Notes: generated by a model not told the origin, from the sequence alone. 64,000 bases of DNA from Calliopsis andreniformis (GCF_051401765.1 NW_027480423.1:8990001-9054000), one strand, 5' to 3'; positions 1 through 12,200 are shown, counted from the first letter of the stretch. Made by a program: numbers and translations.

Positions 1-166
1 AGGTTGCCCGGAACGTAGAAATGACCATAACTTTCACACCGGTTGCAATTATTCGTTTTATTCGATGAAAAAACTGTCCTATTTATTTTGTATTTTATGC
101 TTCGGGCGTTGACTTCTAAGGCCCTAACTATTCAATCTGTTGAAGCAACGCCCTAGGGTGAAGCCT
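1..166 (+). repeat. Representative satellite monomer (166 bp)
   Basis: This is the first full unit in the phase used here; the next copies begin at 167 and 333. It shows the usual order of landmarks: the CCCGG-AACGTAG start, the TTTCACAC tract, the TTCG-rich core near position 51, an A+T-rich run of TATTT and TATTTTATG blocks, the GCGTTGACTTCTAAGG segment, and the CGCCCTAGGG / CCTAGG palindromic end. Starting the monomer at AGGTTG is arbitrary, because any rotation of the repeat is equivalent. Confidence 0.95.
51..67 (+). other. CENP-B-box-like 17-mer, monomer 1
   Basis: The bases fit NTTCGNNNNANNCG, which is 7 of the 9 essential positions of the canonical CENP-B box NTTCGNNNNANNCGGGN. The last two essential G positions are A and T instead. 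The motif sits at monomer positions 51-67, at the start of the A+T-rich part. Protein binding is not shown. A 7-of-9 match somewhere in a 166-bp unit on either strand is expected by chance in a sizeable fraction of unrelated sequences, so this is only a candidate. Confidence 0.3.
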
Positions 167-714
167 AGGTTGCTCGGAAAGTAGAAATGACCATAAGTTT
201 CATACTGGTAGCAATTATTCGTTATATACAATGGAAAAACTGTTATATTTATATGGTATCTTATGCTTCTGGCGTTGACTTCTTAGGCCCTAACTTTTCG
301 AACTGGTGGAACAACGCCCTAGAGTGAAGCCTAGGTTGCCCGGAACGTAGAAATGACCATCACTTTCACACTGGTTGCAATTATTCCTGTTATATAATGG
401 AAAAGCTCTTGTATATTTAATGTATTTTATGCTTCGGGCGTTGACTTCTAAGGCCGTAGCTATTCGATGCGGTGGAGCAACGCCCTAGAGTGACGCCTAG
501 GTTGCCTGCAACGTAGAAATGACCATTACTTTCACAATGTTTCCAATTATTCATTTTATACGATGGAACAACTGTTCTATTTATTTTGTATTTCATGCTT
601 CGGGCGTTGACTTCTACGGCCCTAACTATTCAATCTGTTGGATCAAGGCCCTATGGTGAAGCCTAGGTTGCCCGGAAATTAGAAATGGCCATAACATTCA
701 TACTTGTTGCAATT

Positions 715-731
715 ATTCGTTTTATACGATG
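715..731 (+). other. CENP-B-box-like 17-mer, commonest form
   Basis: ATTCGTTTTATACGATG has TTCG, A and CG in CENP-B box spacing, with AT where the box has GG. It lies at monomer position 51 of the fifth unit. This is the form seen in a large share of motif-bearing monomers throughout the window. Confidence 0.3.
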
Positions 732-880
732 GAAAAACTGTTGTATTTATATTGTATTTTATGCTTCTGTCGCTGACTTCTAGGGCACTAACTATTCGAT
801 CTGGTGGAGCAGCGCCCTAAGGTGAAGCCTAGGTTGCCCGGAACGTAGAAATGACCATTACTTTTCCACTGGTTTCAATT

Positions 881-897
881 ATTCGTTTTATACGATG
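881..897 (+). other. CENP-B-box-like 17-mer, sixth monomer
   Basis: This 17-mer is identical to the one at 715-731 and lies one repeat later, showing that the motif keeps its 166-bp phase. The following monomer (997-1,162) carries ATACAATGG instead and so has lost the second CG. The motif is therefore present in some units and absent from others. Confidence 0.3.
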
Positions 898-1254
898 GAA
901 AAACTGTTGCATCTTTATTGTATTTTATGCCTCTGGCGCTGACTTCTAAGGCCCTAACTATTCGATCTGGTGGAGCAACGCCCTAGAGTGAAGCCTAGGT
1001 TGCCCGGCACGTAGAAATGACCATAACTTTCACACTGGTAGCAATTATTCGTTTTATACAATGGAAAAACTGTTCTATTTATTTTGTAGTTTATGCTTCG
1101 GGCGTTGACTTCTAAGGCCCTAACTATTCGATCTGGTGGTGCAATGCCCTAGAGTGAGGCCTAGGTTGCCCGGAACGTAGAAATGACCATAACTTTCACA
1201 CTGGTTGCTATTGTTCGTTTTATACAATGGAAAAACTGTTCTATTTATTTTGTA

Positions 1255-2320
1255 TTTTATGCTTCGGGCGTTGACTTCTAAGGCCCTAACTATACGATCT
1301 GGTTTAGCAACACCCTAGGGTGAAGCCAAGCTTGCTCGGAACGTAGGACATACCATTACCTTCACACTGGTTGCAATTATTCCTGTTATACGATGGAAAA
1401 ACTGTTGCATCTTTATTGTATTTTATGCTTCTGGCGTTGACTTCTAAGGCCCTATCTATTCGATCTGGTGGAGCAACGTCCCAGAGTGAAGCCTAGGTTG
1501 CCCGGAACGTAGAACTGACCATTACTTTCACACTGGTTGCAATTATTCCTGTTATACGATGGAAAAACTGTTGCATCTTTATTGTATTTTAAGCTTCTGG
1601 CGATGACTTCTAAGGCCCTATCTATTCGATCTGGTGGAGCAACGTCCCAGAGTGAAGCCTAGGTTGCCCGGAACGTAGAAATGACCATAACTTTCACACT
1701 GGTTGCAATTATTCATTTTTACGACGGAAAAGCTGTGGTATTTATATCGTATTTTATGTTTCTGGCGTTGAGTTCTTAGGCCCTAACTATTCGATCTGGT
1801 GGAACAACGCCCTAGGGTGAAACCTAGGTTGCCGGAACGTAGAAATGACCATAACTTTCACACTGGTAGCAATTATTCGTTATATACAATGGAAAAACTG
1901 TTATATTTATATGGTATCTTATGCTTCTGGCGTTGACTTCTTAGGCCCTAACTTTTCGATCTGGTGGAACAACGCCCTAGAGTGAAGCCTAGGTTGCCCG
2001 GAACGTAGAAATGACCATCACTTTCACACTGGTTGCAATTATTCCTGTTATATAATGGAAAAGCTCTTGTATATTTAATGTATTTTATGCTTCGGGCGTT
2101 GACTTCTAAGGCCGTAGCTATTCGATGCGGTGGAGCAACGCCCTAGAGTGACGCCTAGGTTGCCTGCAACGTAGAAATGACCATTACTTTCACAATGTTT
2201 CCAATTATTCATTTTATACGATGGAAAAACTGTTGTACTTATATAGTATTTTATTCTTATGGTGTTGAATTCTAAGTCCCCAGCTATGCGATCTGGTGGA
2301 GCAACGCCCTAGAATGAAAC
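1255..2320. repeat. Seven-monomer block, copy 1 (partner at 8,141-9,207)
   Basis: This stretch matches 8,141-9,207 at an offset of about 6,887 bp. Shared rare variants include GAAGCCAAGCTTGCTCGG (1,322), GTAGGACATACC, a CGACGG core and a monomer start shortened to GTTGCCGGAACG. The match fades before about 1,255 and ends abruptly at 2,320, where an 82-bp segment present in the partner is missing. The two copies are dispersed rather than adjacent, unlike most other blocks here. Confidence 0.85.
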
Positions 2321-2330
2321 CTTTATTTTG
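2311..2330. other. Out-of-register deletion junction (82 bp lost)
   Basis: The left side aligns with 9,198-9,207 (offset 6,887) and the right side with 9,291 onward (offset 6,969), so 82 bp are missing, about half a monomer. Only one base (T) is shared at the join. It is the only large length change I found that is not a whole number of monomers. Confidence 0.85.
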
Positions 2331-3599
2331 TATTTCGTGCTTCGGGCGTTGGCTTCTAAGGCCCTGACTATTCAATCTGAGGGTTCAACGCCCTAGGGTG
2401 AAGCCTAGGTTGCCCGGAACGTAGAAATTTCCATAACATTCACACCGGTAGCAATTATTCGTTTTATGCGATAGAAAAACTGTTGTATTAATATTGCATT
2501 TTATGCTTCTGGCTTCGTCTTCTAAGGTCCTAGCTATTCGATCTGGTGGGCCAACGTCCAAGAGTGAAGCCTATGTTGTCCGGAACGTAGAAATGACCAT
2601 GACTTTCACACTGGTTGCTATTATTCGTTCTATACGATGGAAAAACTGTTATATTCATATCGTATCTTAAGCTTCTGGCGTTGACTTCTTAGGCCCTAAC
2701 AATTCGATCTGGTGCAACAACGCCCTAGAGTGAAGCCTAGGTTGCCTGGAACGTACAAATGACCATCACTTTCACACGGGTTGCAATTATTCCTGTTATA
2801 GGATGGAAAGACTGTTGTATTTTTATTGTCTTTTATGCTTCAGGCGTTGACTTCTGAGGCCGTAGCTATTCGATGTGGTGGAAGAACGCCATAGAGTGAA
2901 GCCTAGGTTGCCCGGAACGTGGAAATGGCCATAACTTTCATACTGGTGGCAATTATTCGTTTTATATGATGGAAAAACTGTTGTATTTATATTGTATTTT
3001 ATGCTGCTGGCGTTCAGTTCTTAGGACCTAACTATTCGATCTGGTGGCACAACGCCCTGGGGTGAAGCCTAGGTTGCCCGGAACGTAGAAATGACCATAA
3101 CTTTCACACTGGTTGCTATTATTCGTTTTATACGATGGAAAAACTGTTGTATTTTTATTGCATCTTATGCTTCGGGCATTGACTTCTAAGGTCCTAAATA
3201 TTCAATCTGTTGGAGCAACGCCCTAGGGTGAAGCCTAGGTTGCCCGGAAAGTGGAAAAGACAATAACTTTCACACTGGTTGCAATTATTCGTTTTATACG
3301 AAGGAAAAGCTGTTGCATCTTTATTGTACGTTATGCTTCTGTCGTTGACGTCTAAGGCCGTAGCTATTCGATGTGGTGGAGCAACGCCCTAGAGTGACGC
3401 CTAGGTTGCCTGGAACGTAGAAATGACCATTACTTTCACAATGTTTCCAATTATACATTATATACGATGGAAAAACTGTTGTACCTATATTGTATTTTAT
3501 TCTTATGGCGTTGAATTCTAATACCCTAGCTATGCGATCTGGTGGAGCAACGTCCCAGAGTGAAGCCTAGGTTGCCCGGAACGTAGAAATGACCATAAC
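2321..3599. repeat. Satellite monomers between junction and 5.64-kb unit
   Basis: This holds about 7.7 monomers. Positions 2,331-2,650 closely match 3,659-3,978 (offset 1,328, eight monomers), including the rare variants TTTCGTGCTTCGGGCGTTGG, GTAGAAATTTCC and GGCTTCGTCTTC. The rest (2,650-3,600) is a mixed set that includes a GTCGTTGACGTCTAAGG unit of a type met again near 30.4, 33.2, 34.0, 40.7 and 44.6 kb. Confidence 0.8.
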
Positions 3600-6500
3600 T
3601 TTCACACTGGTTGCAATTATTCGTTTTATACGATGTAACAACTGTTCTATTTATTTTGTATTTCGTGCTTCGGGCGTTGGCTTCAAAGGCCCTGACTATT
3701 CAATCTGTTGGTTCAACGCCCTAGGGTGAAGCCTAGGTTGCCCGGAACGTAGAAATTTCCATAACATTCACACCGGTAGCAATTATTCGTTTTATGCGAT
3801 AGAAAAACTGTTGTATTAATATTGCATTTTATGCTTCTGGCTTCGTCTTCTAAGGTCCTAGCTATTCGATCTGGTGGGCCAACGTCCAAGAGTGAAGCCT
3901 ATGTTGTCCGGAACGTAGAAATGACCATAACTTTCACACTGGTTGCTATTATTCGTTCTATACGATGGAAAAACTGTTGTATTTATATTGTATTTTATGC
4001 TTCTGGCTCTCACTTCTTAGGCCCTGACTATTCGATCTGGTGGAACAACGCCCTATGGTGAAGCCTGGGTTGACCGGAACGTAGAAATGACCATAACCTT
4101 CAAACTGGTTGCAAATATTCCTGTTATATGATGGAAAAACTGTTGTATTTTTATTGCATTTTATGCTTCGGGCAATGACTTCTAAGTCCCTAACTATTCA
4201 ATCTGTAGGAGCAACGCCCTAGGGTGTAGCCTAGGATGCCCGTAAAGTAGAAATGACCATAGCTTTCATACTGGTTGCTATTATTCCGGTTATATGATGG
4301 AAAAACTGTTGTATTTTTATTGCATTTTATGCTTCGGGCATTGACTTCTAAGGCCCTAACTATTCAATCTGTTGGAGCAACGCCCTATGGTGAAGCCTAG
4401 GTTGCCCGGAACGTAGAAATGACAATCACTTTCAAACTGCTTGCAATTAATCCTTTTATACGATGGAAAAACTGTTGTATTTTTATTGCATTTTATGCTT
4501 CCGGCGTTGACTTCTAAGGCCCTAACTATTCAATCTGTTGGAGCAACGCCCTAGGGTGAAGCCTAGGTTGCCCGGAAAGTAGAAATGACCACAACTTTCA
4601 TACTGGTTGCAATTACTCGTTTTATATGATGGAAAAACTGTTGTATTTTTATTGCATTTTATGCTTCCGGCGTTGACTTCTAAGGCCCTAACTATTCAAT
4701 CTGTTGGAGCAACGCCCTAGTGTGAAGCCTAGGTTGCCAGGACCGTAGAAGTGACCATAACTTTCACACTGAGTGCTATTATTCGTTCTATACGATGGAA
4801 AGACTGTTATATTTATATAGTATCTTATGCTTCTGGCGTTAACTTCTTAGGCCCTAGCAATTCGATCTGGTGGAACAACGCCCTAGAGTGAAGCCTAGGT
4901 TGCCTGGAACGTACAAATGACCATCACTTTCACACGGGTTGCAATTATTCCTGTTATAGGATGGAATGACTGTTGTATTTTTATTGTATTTTATGCTTCA
5001 GGCGTTGACTTCTGAGGCCGTAGCTATTCGATGTGGTGGAAGAACGCCATAGAGTGAAGCCTAGGTTGCCCGGAACGTAGAAATGACCATCCCTTTCAAA
5101 CTGATTGCAATTATTCCGGTTATATGATGGAAAAACTGTTGTATTTTTATTGCGTTTTATGCTTCGGGCATTGACTTCTAAGGCCCTGACTATTCGATGT
5201 GGTGGAACAACGCCCTGGGGTGAAGCCTAGGTTGCCCGGAACGTAGAAATGACCATAACTTTCACACTGGTTGCTATTACTCGTTTTATACGATGGAAAA
5301 ACTGTTATATTTATATTGTACTTTATGCTTCTGGCGTTGCCTTCTTAGGCCCTAACTGTTCGATCTGGTGGATCAACGCCCTAGAGTGAAGCCGAGGTTA
5401 CCCGGAACGTAGAAACGAACAGTACTTTCACACTGTTTGCAGTGACTCCTGTTATACGATGGAAAAACTGTTGCATCTTTACTGAATTTTATGCTTCTGG
5501 CGTTGACTTCTAAGGCCCTAACTATTCTATCTGGTGTATCAACGCCCTAGAGTGAAGCCTTGGTTGCTGGGAATGTAAAAATGACCATAACATTCACACT
5601 GGTTGAAATTATTCGTTTTATACGATGGAAAAACATTTGTATTTAAATTGTATTTTATGCTTCTGGCGTTGATTTCTTAGGCCCTAACTATTCAATCTGG
5701 TGCATCAACACCCTAGAGTGAAGCCTAGGTTGCCCGGAACGTAGAAATGACCATAACTTTCACACCGGTAGCAATTATTCGTTTTATACGATGGAAAAAC
5801 TGTTGTATTTATATTGTATTTTATGCTTCTGGCGTTCACTTCTTAGGCCCTAACTTTTCGATCTGGTGGAACAACGCCCTAGGGTGAAGCCTAGGTTGCC
5901 CGGAACGTACAAATGACCATCACTTTCACACGGGTTCAATTATTCGTATTATAGGATGGAAAGACTGTTGTACTTTTATTGTATTTTATGCTTCAGGCGT
6001 TTACTTCTAAGGCCCTCAGTATTCGATCTGGTGGAGGAACGCCCTAGAGTGAAACCTAGGTTGCCCGGAAAGTAGAAATAACCACAACTTTCATACTTGT
6101 TGCAATTATTCGTTTTATACGATGGAAAAACTGTTGTATTTATATTGTTTTTTATGCTTCTGGCGGTGACTTCTAAGGCCCTAACTATTCAATCTGTTGG
6201 AGCAACGCCCTAGGGTGTAGCCTAGGTTGCCCGGAAAGTAGAAATGACCACAACTTTCATACTGGTTGCAATTACTCGTTTTATATGATGGAAATACTGT
6301 TGTATTTATATTGTATTTTATGCTTCTGGCGTTCACTTCTTAGGCCCTAACTATTCGATCTGGTGGAACAACGCCCTAGGGTGAAGCCTAGGTTTCCCGG
6401 AAAGTAGAAATGACGTTAACTTTCACACGGGATGCAATTATTCCTGTTATAGGATGGAAGGACTGTTGTATTTTTATTGTATTTTATGCTTCAGGCGTTG

Positions 6501-6707
6501 ACATCTGAGGCCGCAGCAATTCGATGTGGTGGAAGAACGCCATAGAGTGAAGCGTAGGATGCCCGGAACGTAGAAATGATCATAACTTTCATACTGGTTG
6601 CAATTATTCGTTTTATGTGATGGAAGAACTGTTGTATTTATATTGTATTTTATGCTGCTGGCGTTCACTTCTTAGGCCCTAACTATTCGATGTGGTGGAA
6701 CAACGCC

Positions 6708-6873
6708 CTGGGGTGAAGCCTAGGTTGCCCGGAACGTAGTAATGACCATAACTTTGACACTGGTTGCTATTATTCGTTTTATACGATGGAAAAACTGTTC
6801 TATAAATTTTGTATTTGATGCTTCGGGCGTTGACTTCTAAGGCCCTAACTGTTTGATCTGGTGGACCAACGCC
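6708..6873. repeat. Extra monomer in 5.64-kb copy 1
   Basis: The offset to copy 2 changes from 5,806 to 5,640 across this monomer, so one unit of 166 bp is present here and absent at about 12,510. It carries TTGACACTGG and CTATAAATTTTG variants. The exact edges can slide within the surrounding repeat. Confidence 0.8.
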
Positions 6874-7648
6874 CTAGAGTGAAGCCTAGGTTGCCCGGAA
6901 CGAAGAAATGACCATAACTTTCACACTGGATGCTATTATTCGTTCTATACGATGGAAAAACTGTTATATTTATATTGTATCTTATGCTTCTGGCGTTGAC
7001 TTCTTAGGCCCTAATAATTCGATCTGGAGGAATAACGCCCTAGAGTGAAGCCTAGGTTGCCTGGAACGTACAAATGACCATCACTTTCACACGGGTTGCA
7101 ATTATTGCTGTTATAGGATGGAAAGACTGTTGTATTTTTATTGTATTTTATGCTTCAGGCGTTGACTTCTGAGGCCGCAGCTATTCGATGTGGTGGAAGA
7201 ACGCCATAGAGTGAAGCCTAGGTTGCCCGGAACGTAGAAATGACCATAACTTTCATACTGGTTGCAATTATTCGTTTTATATGATGGAAGAACTGTTGTA
7301 TTTATATTGTATTTTATGCTGCTGGCGTTCACTTCTTAGGCCCTAACTATTCGATCTGGTGGAACAACGCCCTGGGGTGAAGCCTAGGTTGCCCGGAACG
7401 TAGAAATGGCCATAACTTTCAAACTGGTTGCTATTATACGTTTTATACGATGGAAAAACTGTTATATTTATATTGTACTTTATGCTTCTGGCGTTGCCTT
7501 CTCAGGCCCTAACTGTTCGATCTGGTAGAACAACGCCCTAGAGTGAAGCCTAGGTTACCCGGAACGTAGAAATGACCATCACTTCCATACTGGTAGCAAT
7601 CATTCGTTTTATGCGATGGAAAAACTGTTGTATTTTTATTGTATTTTA

Positions 7649-7891
7649 TGCTTCTGGCTCTCACTTCTTGGGCCCTGACTATTCGATCTGGTGGAACAAC
7701 GCCCTATGGTGAAGCCTGGGTTGACCGGAACATAGAAATGACCATAACCTTCAAACTGGTTGCAAATATTCCTGTTATATGATGGAAAAACTGTTGTATT
7801 TTTATTGCATTTTATGCTTCGGGCAATGACTTCTAAGTCCCTAACTATTCAATCTGTAGGAGCAACGCCCTAGGGTGTAGCCTAGGATGCC
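7649..7891. repeat. Patch matching 4,000-4,240
   Basis: About 1.5 monomers share the rare run GGCTCTCACTTCTT, CCTATGGTGAAGCCTGGG, TTGACCGG and CCTAGGATGCC with 4,001-4,240, at an offset of about 3,651 (22 monomers). The match ends at 7,891. This is a short internal transfer, or the edge of an older duplication, inside the 5.64-kb unit. Confidence 0.75.
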
Positions 7892-8140
7892 TGGAACGTA
7901 GAAATGGCCATTACATTCACAATGCTTCCAATTATTCATTTTATACGATGGAAAAACTGTTGTACTCATATTGTATTTTAATCTTATGGCGTTGAATTCT
8001 AAGTCCCTAGATATGCGATCTGGTGGAGCAACGCCCTAGAGTCAGACCGAGGTTGCCCGGAACGTAGAAATTACCATAAGTTTCACACTGATAGCAATTA
8101 TTCGTTTTACACTATGGAACAACTGATCTATTTATTTTGT
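7892..8140. repeat. Unassigned satellite monomers
   Basis: About 1.5 monomers have an ATTCATTTTATACGATGG core and then TTACACTATGGAAC. They are clearly the same satellite, but I found no near-identical partner for them in the window. I see nothing other than repeat here. Confidence 0.7.
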
Positions 8141-9207
8141 ATTTCATGCTTCGGGCGTTGACTTCTAAGGCCCTAACTATACGATCTGGTTTAGCAACAC
8201 CCTAGGGTGAAGCCAAGCTTGCTCGGAACGTAGGACATACCATTACCTTCACACGGGTTGCAATTATTCCTGTTATACGATGGAAAAACTGTTGCATCTT
8301 TATTGTATTTTATGCTTCTGGCGTTGACTTCTAAGGCCCTATCTATTCGATCTGGTGGAGCAACGTCCTAGAGTGAAGATAGGTTGCCCGGAACGTAGAA
8401 CTGACCATTACTTTCACACTGGTTGCAATTATTCCTGTTATACGATGGAAAAACTGTTGCATCTTTATTGTATTTTATGCTTCTGGCGTTGACTTCTAAG
8501 GCCCTATCTATTCGAGCTGGTGGAGCAACGTCCCAGAGTGAAGCCTAGGTTGCCCGGAACGTAGAAATGACCATAACTTTCACACTGGTTGCAATTATTC
8601 ATTTTATACGACGGAAAAGCTGTGGTATTTATATCGTATTTTATGTTTCTGGCGTTGACTTCTTAGGCCCTAACTATTCGATCTGGTGGAACAACGCCCT
8701 AGGGTGAAGCCTAGGTTGCCGGAACGTAGAAATGACCATAACTTTCACACTGGTAGCAATTATTCGTTATATACAATGGAAAAACTGTTATATTTATATG
8801 GTATCTTATGCTTCTGGCGTTGACTTCTTAGGCCCTAACTTTTCGATCTGGTGGAACAACGCCCTAGAGTGAAGCCTAGGTTGCCCGGAACGTAGAAATG
8901 ACCATCACTTTCACACTGGTTGCAATTATTCCTGTTATATAATGGAAAAGCTCTTGTATATTTAATGTATTTTATGCTTCGGGCGTTGACTTCTAAGGCC
9001 GTAGCTATTCGATGTGGTGGAGCAACGCCCTAGAGTGACGCCTAGGTTGCCTGCAACGTAGAAATGACCATTACTTTCACAATGTTTCCAATTATTCATT
9101 TTATACGATGGAAAAACTGTTGTACTTATATTGTATTTTATTCTTATGGTGTTGAATTCTAAGTCCCCAGCTATGCGATCTGGTGGAGCAACGCCCTAGA
9201 GTGAAAC
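8141..9207. repeat. Seven-monomer block, copy 2 (partner at 1,255-2,320)
   Basis: This matches 1,255-2,320 at an offset of about 6,887 with few differences. Unlike copy 1 it runs on without a break into the next monomer at 9,208-9,300, so it is the less damaged of the two and shows what was lost at 2,320. Confidence 0.85.
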
Positions 9208-9239
9208 CTAGGTTGCCCGGAACGTAGAAATTACAATAA

Positions 9240-12200
9240 CTTTCACACTGATAGCAATTATTCGTTTTATACGATGTAACAACTGTTCTATTTATTTTGT
9301 ATTTCGTGCTTCGGGCGTTGGCTTCTAAGGCCCTGACTATTCAATCTGTTGGTTCAACGCCCTAGGGTGAAGCCTAGGTTGCCCGGAACGTAGAAATTTG
9401 CATAACATTCACACCGGTAGCAATTATTCGTTTTATGCGATAGAAAAACTGTTGTATTAATATTGCATTTTATGCTTCTGGCTTCGTCTTCTAAGGTCCT
9501 AGCTATTCGATCTGGTGGGCCAACGTCCAAGAGTGAAGCCTATGTTGTCCGGAACGTAGAAATGACCATAACTTTCACACTGGTTGCTATTATTCGTTCT
9601 ATACGATGGAAAAACTGTTGTATTTATATTGTATTTTATGCTTCTGGCTCTCACTTCTTAGGCCCTGACTATTCGATCTGGCGGAACAACGCCCTATGGT
9701 GAAGCCTGGGTTGACCGGAACGTAGAAATGACCATAACCTTCAAACTGGTTGCAAATATTCCTGTTATATGATGGAAAAACTGTTGTATTTTTATTGCAT
9801 TTTATGCTTCGGGCAATGACTTCTAAGTCCCTAACTATTCAATCTGTAGGAGCAACGCCCTAGGGTGTAGCCTAGGATGCCCGTAAAGTAGAAATGACCA
9901 TAGCTTTCATACTGGTTGCTATTATTCCGGTTATATGATGGAAAAACTGTTGTATTTTTATTGCATTTTATGCTTCGGGCATTGACTTCTAAGGCCCTAA
10001 CTATTCAATCTGTTGGAGCAACGCCCTATGGTGAAGCCTAGGTTGCCCGGAACGTAGAAATGACAATCACTTTCAAACTGCTTGCAATTAATCCTTTTAT
10101 ACGATGGAAAAACTGTTGTATTTTTATTGCATTTTATGCTTCCGGCGTTGACTTCTAAGGCCCTAACTATTCAATCTGTTGGAGCAACGCCCTAGGGTGA
10201 AGCCTAGGTTGCCCGGAAAGTAGAAATGACCACAACTTTCATACTGGTTGCAATTACTCGTTTTATATGATGGAAAAACTGTTGTATTTTTATTGCATTT
10301 TATGCTTCCGGCGTTGACTTCTAAGGCCCTAACTATTCAATCTGTTGGAGCAACGCCCTAGTGTGAAGCCTAGGTTGCCAGGACCGTAGAAGTGACCATA
10401 ACTTTCACACTGGGTGCTATTATTCGTTCTATACGATGGAAAGACTGTTATATTTATATAGTATCTTATGCTTCTGGCGTTAACTTCTTAGGCCCTAGCA
10501 ATTCGATCTGGTGGAACAACGCCCTAGAGTGAAGCCTAGGTTGCCTGGAACGTACAAATGACCATCACTTTCACACGGGTTGCAATTATTCCTGTTATAG
10601 GATGGAAAGACTGTTGTATTTTTATTGTATTTTATGCTTCAGGCGTTGACTTCTGAGGCCGTAGCTATTCGATGTGGTGGAAGAACGCCATAGAGTGAAG
10701 CCTAGGTTGCCCGGAACGTAGAAATGACCATCCCTTTCAAACTGATTGCAATTATTCCGGTTATATGATGGAAAAACTGTTGTATTTTTATTGCGTTTTA
10801 TGCTTCGGGCATTGACTTCTAAGGCCCTGACTATTCGATGTGGTGGAACAACGCCCTGGGGTGAAGCCTAGGTTGCCCGGAACGTAGAAATGACCATAAC
10901 TTTCACACTGGTTGCTATTACTCGTTTTATACGATGGAAAAACTGTTATATTTATATTGTACTTTATGCTTCTGGCGTTGCCTTCTTAGGCCCTAACTGT
11001 TCGATCTGGTGGATCAACGCCCTAGAGTGAAGCCGAGGTTACCCGGAACGTAGAAACGAACAGTACTTTCACACTGTTTGCAGTGACTCCTGTTATACGA
11101 TGGAAAAACTGTTGCATCTTTACTGAATTTTATGCTTCTGGCGTTGACTTCTAAGGCCCTAACTATTCTATCTGGTGTATCAACGCCCTAGAGTGAAGCC
11201 TAGGTTGCTGGGAATGTAAAAATGACCATAACATTCACACTGGTTGAAATTATTCGTTTTATACGATGGAAAAACATTTGTATTTAAATTGTATTTTATG
11301 CTTCTGGCGTTGATTTCTTAGGCCCTAACTATTCAATCTGGTGCATCAACACCCTAGAGTGAAGCCTAGGTTGCCCGGAACGTAGAAATGACCATAACTT
11401 TCACACCGGTAGCAATTATTCGTTTTATACGATGGAAAAACTGTTGTATTTATATTGTATTTTATGATTCTGGCGTTCACTTCTTAGGCCCTAACTTTTC
11501 GATCTGGTGGAACAACGCCCTAGGGTGAAGCCTAGGTTGCCCGGAACGTACAAATGACCATCACTTTCACACGGGTTCAATTATTCCTATTATAGGATGG
11601 AAAGACTGTTGTACTTTTATTGTATTTTATGCTTCAGGCGTTGACTTCTGAGGCCGTAGCTATTCGATGTGGTGGAAGAACGCCATAGAGTGAAGCCTAG
11701 GTTCCCTGGTACGTACAAATGACCATCACTTTCACACGGGTTCAATTATTCGTATTATAGGATGGAAAGACTGTTGTACTTTTATTGTATTTTATGCTTC
11801 AGGCGTTTACTTCTAAGGCCCTCAGTATTCGATCTGGTGGAGGAACGCCCTAGAGTGAAACCTAGGTTGCCCGGAAAGTAGAAATAACCACAACTTTCAT
11901 ACTTGTTGCAATTATTCGTTTTATACGATGGAAAAACTGTTGTATTTATATTGTTTTTTATGCTTCTGGCGGTGACTTCTAAGGCCCTAACTATTCAATC
12001 TCTTGGAGCAACGCCCTAGGGTGTAGCCTAGGTTGCCCGGAAAGTAGAAATGACCACAACTTTCATACTGGTTGCAATTACTCGTTTTATATGATGGAAA
12101 TACTGTTGTATTTATATTGTATTTTATGCTTCTGGCGTTCACTACTTAGGCCCTAACTATTCGATCTGGTGGAACAACGCCCTAGGGTGAAGCCTAGGTT

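Larger units (their letters stand above)
1..1254. repeat. Left-edge satellite monomers, mixed
   Basis: This holds about seven and a half monomers that belong to no tandem block inside the window. Units near 200-565 recur about 1,658 bp downstream at 1,858-2,223, a spacing of ten monomers, with the same distinctive variants: GTTATATACAATGG, then CTCTTGTATATTTAA, then TTGCCTGCAACG. The left end is cut by the window, so a partner block may lie outside it. Confidence 0.8.
3600..9239. repeat. 5.64-kb higher-order unit, copy 1
   Basis: From 3,600 to about 7,647 this matches 9,240-13,286 at an offset of 5,640-5,641 bp, about 34 monomers. Shared private variants include GGACCGTAGAAGTGACC (4,740 and 10,381) and GTAGAAACGAACAGTAC (5,410 and 11,050). 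It differs from copy 2 by carrying one extra monomer at about 6,708-6,873 and lacking one found at about 11,585-11,750. The last part (7,647-9,239) has no counterpart in copy 2 because that copy is cut off by the following block. Confidence 0.85.
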
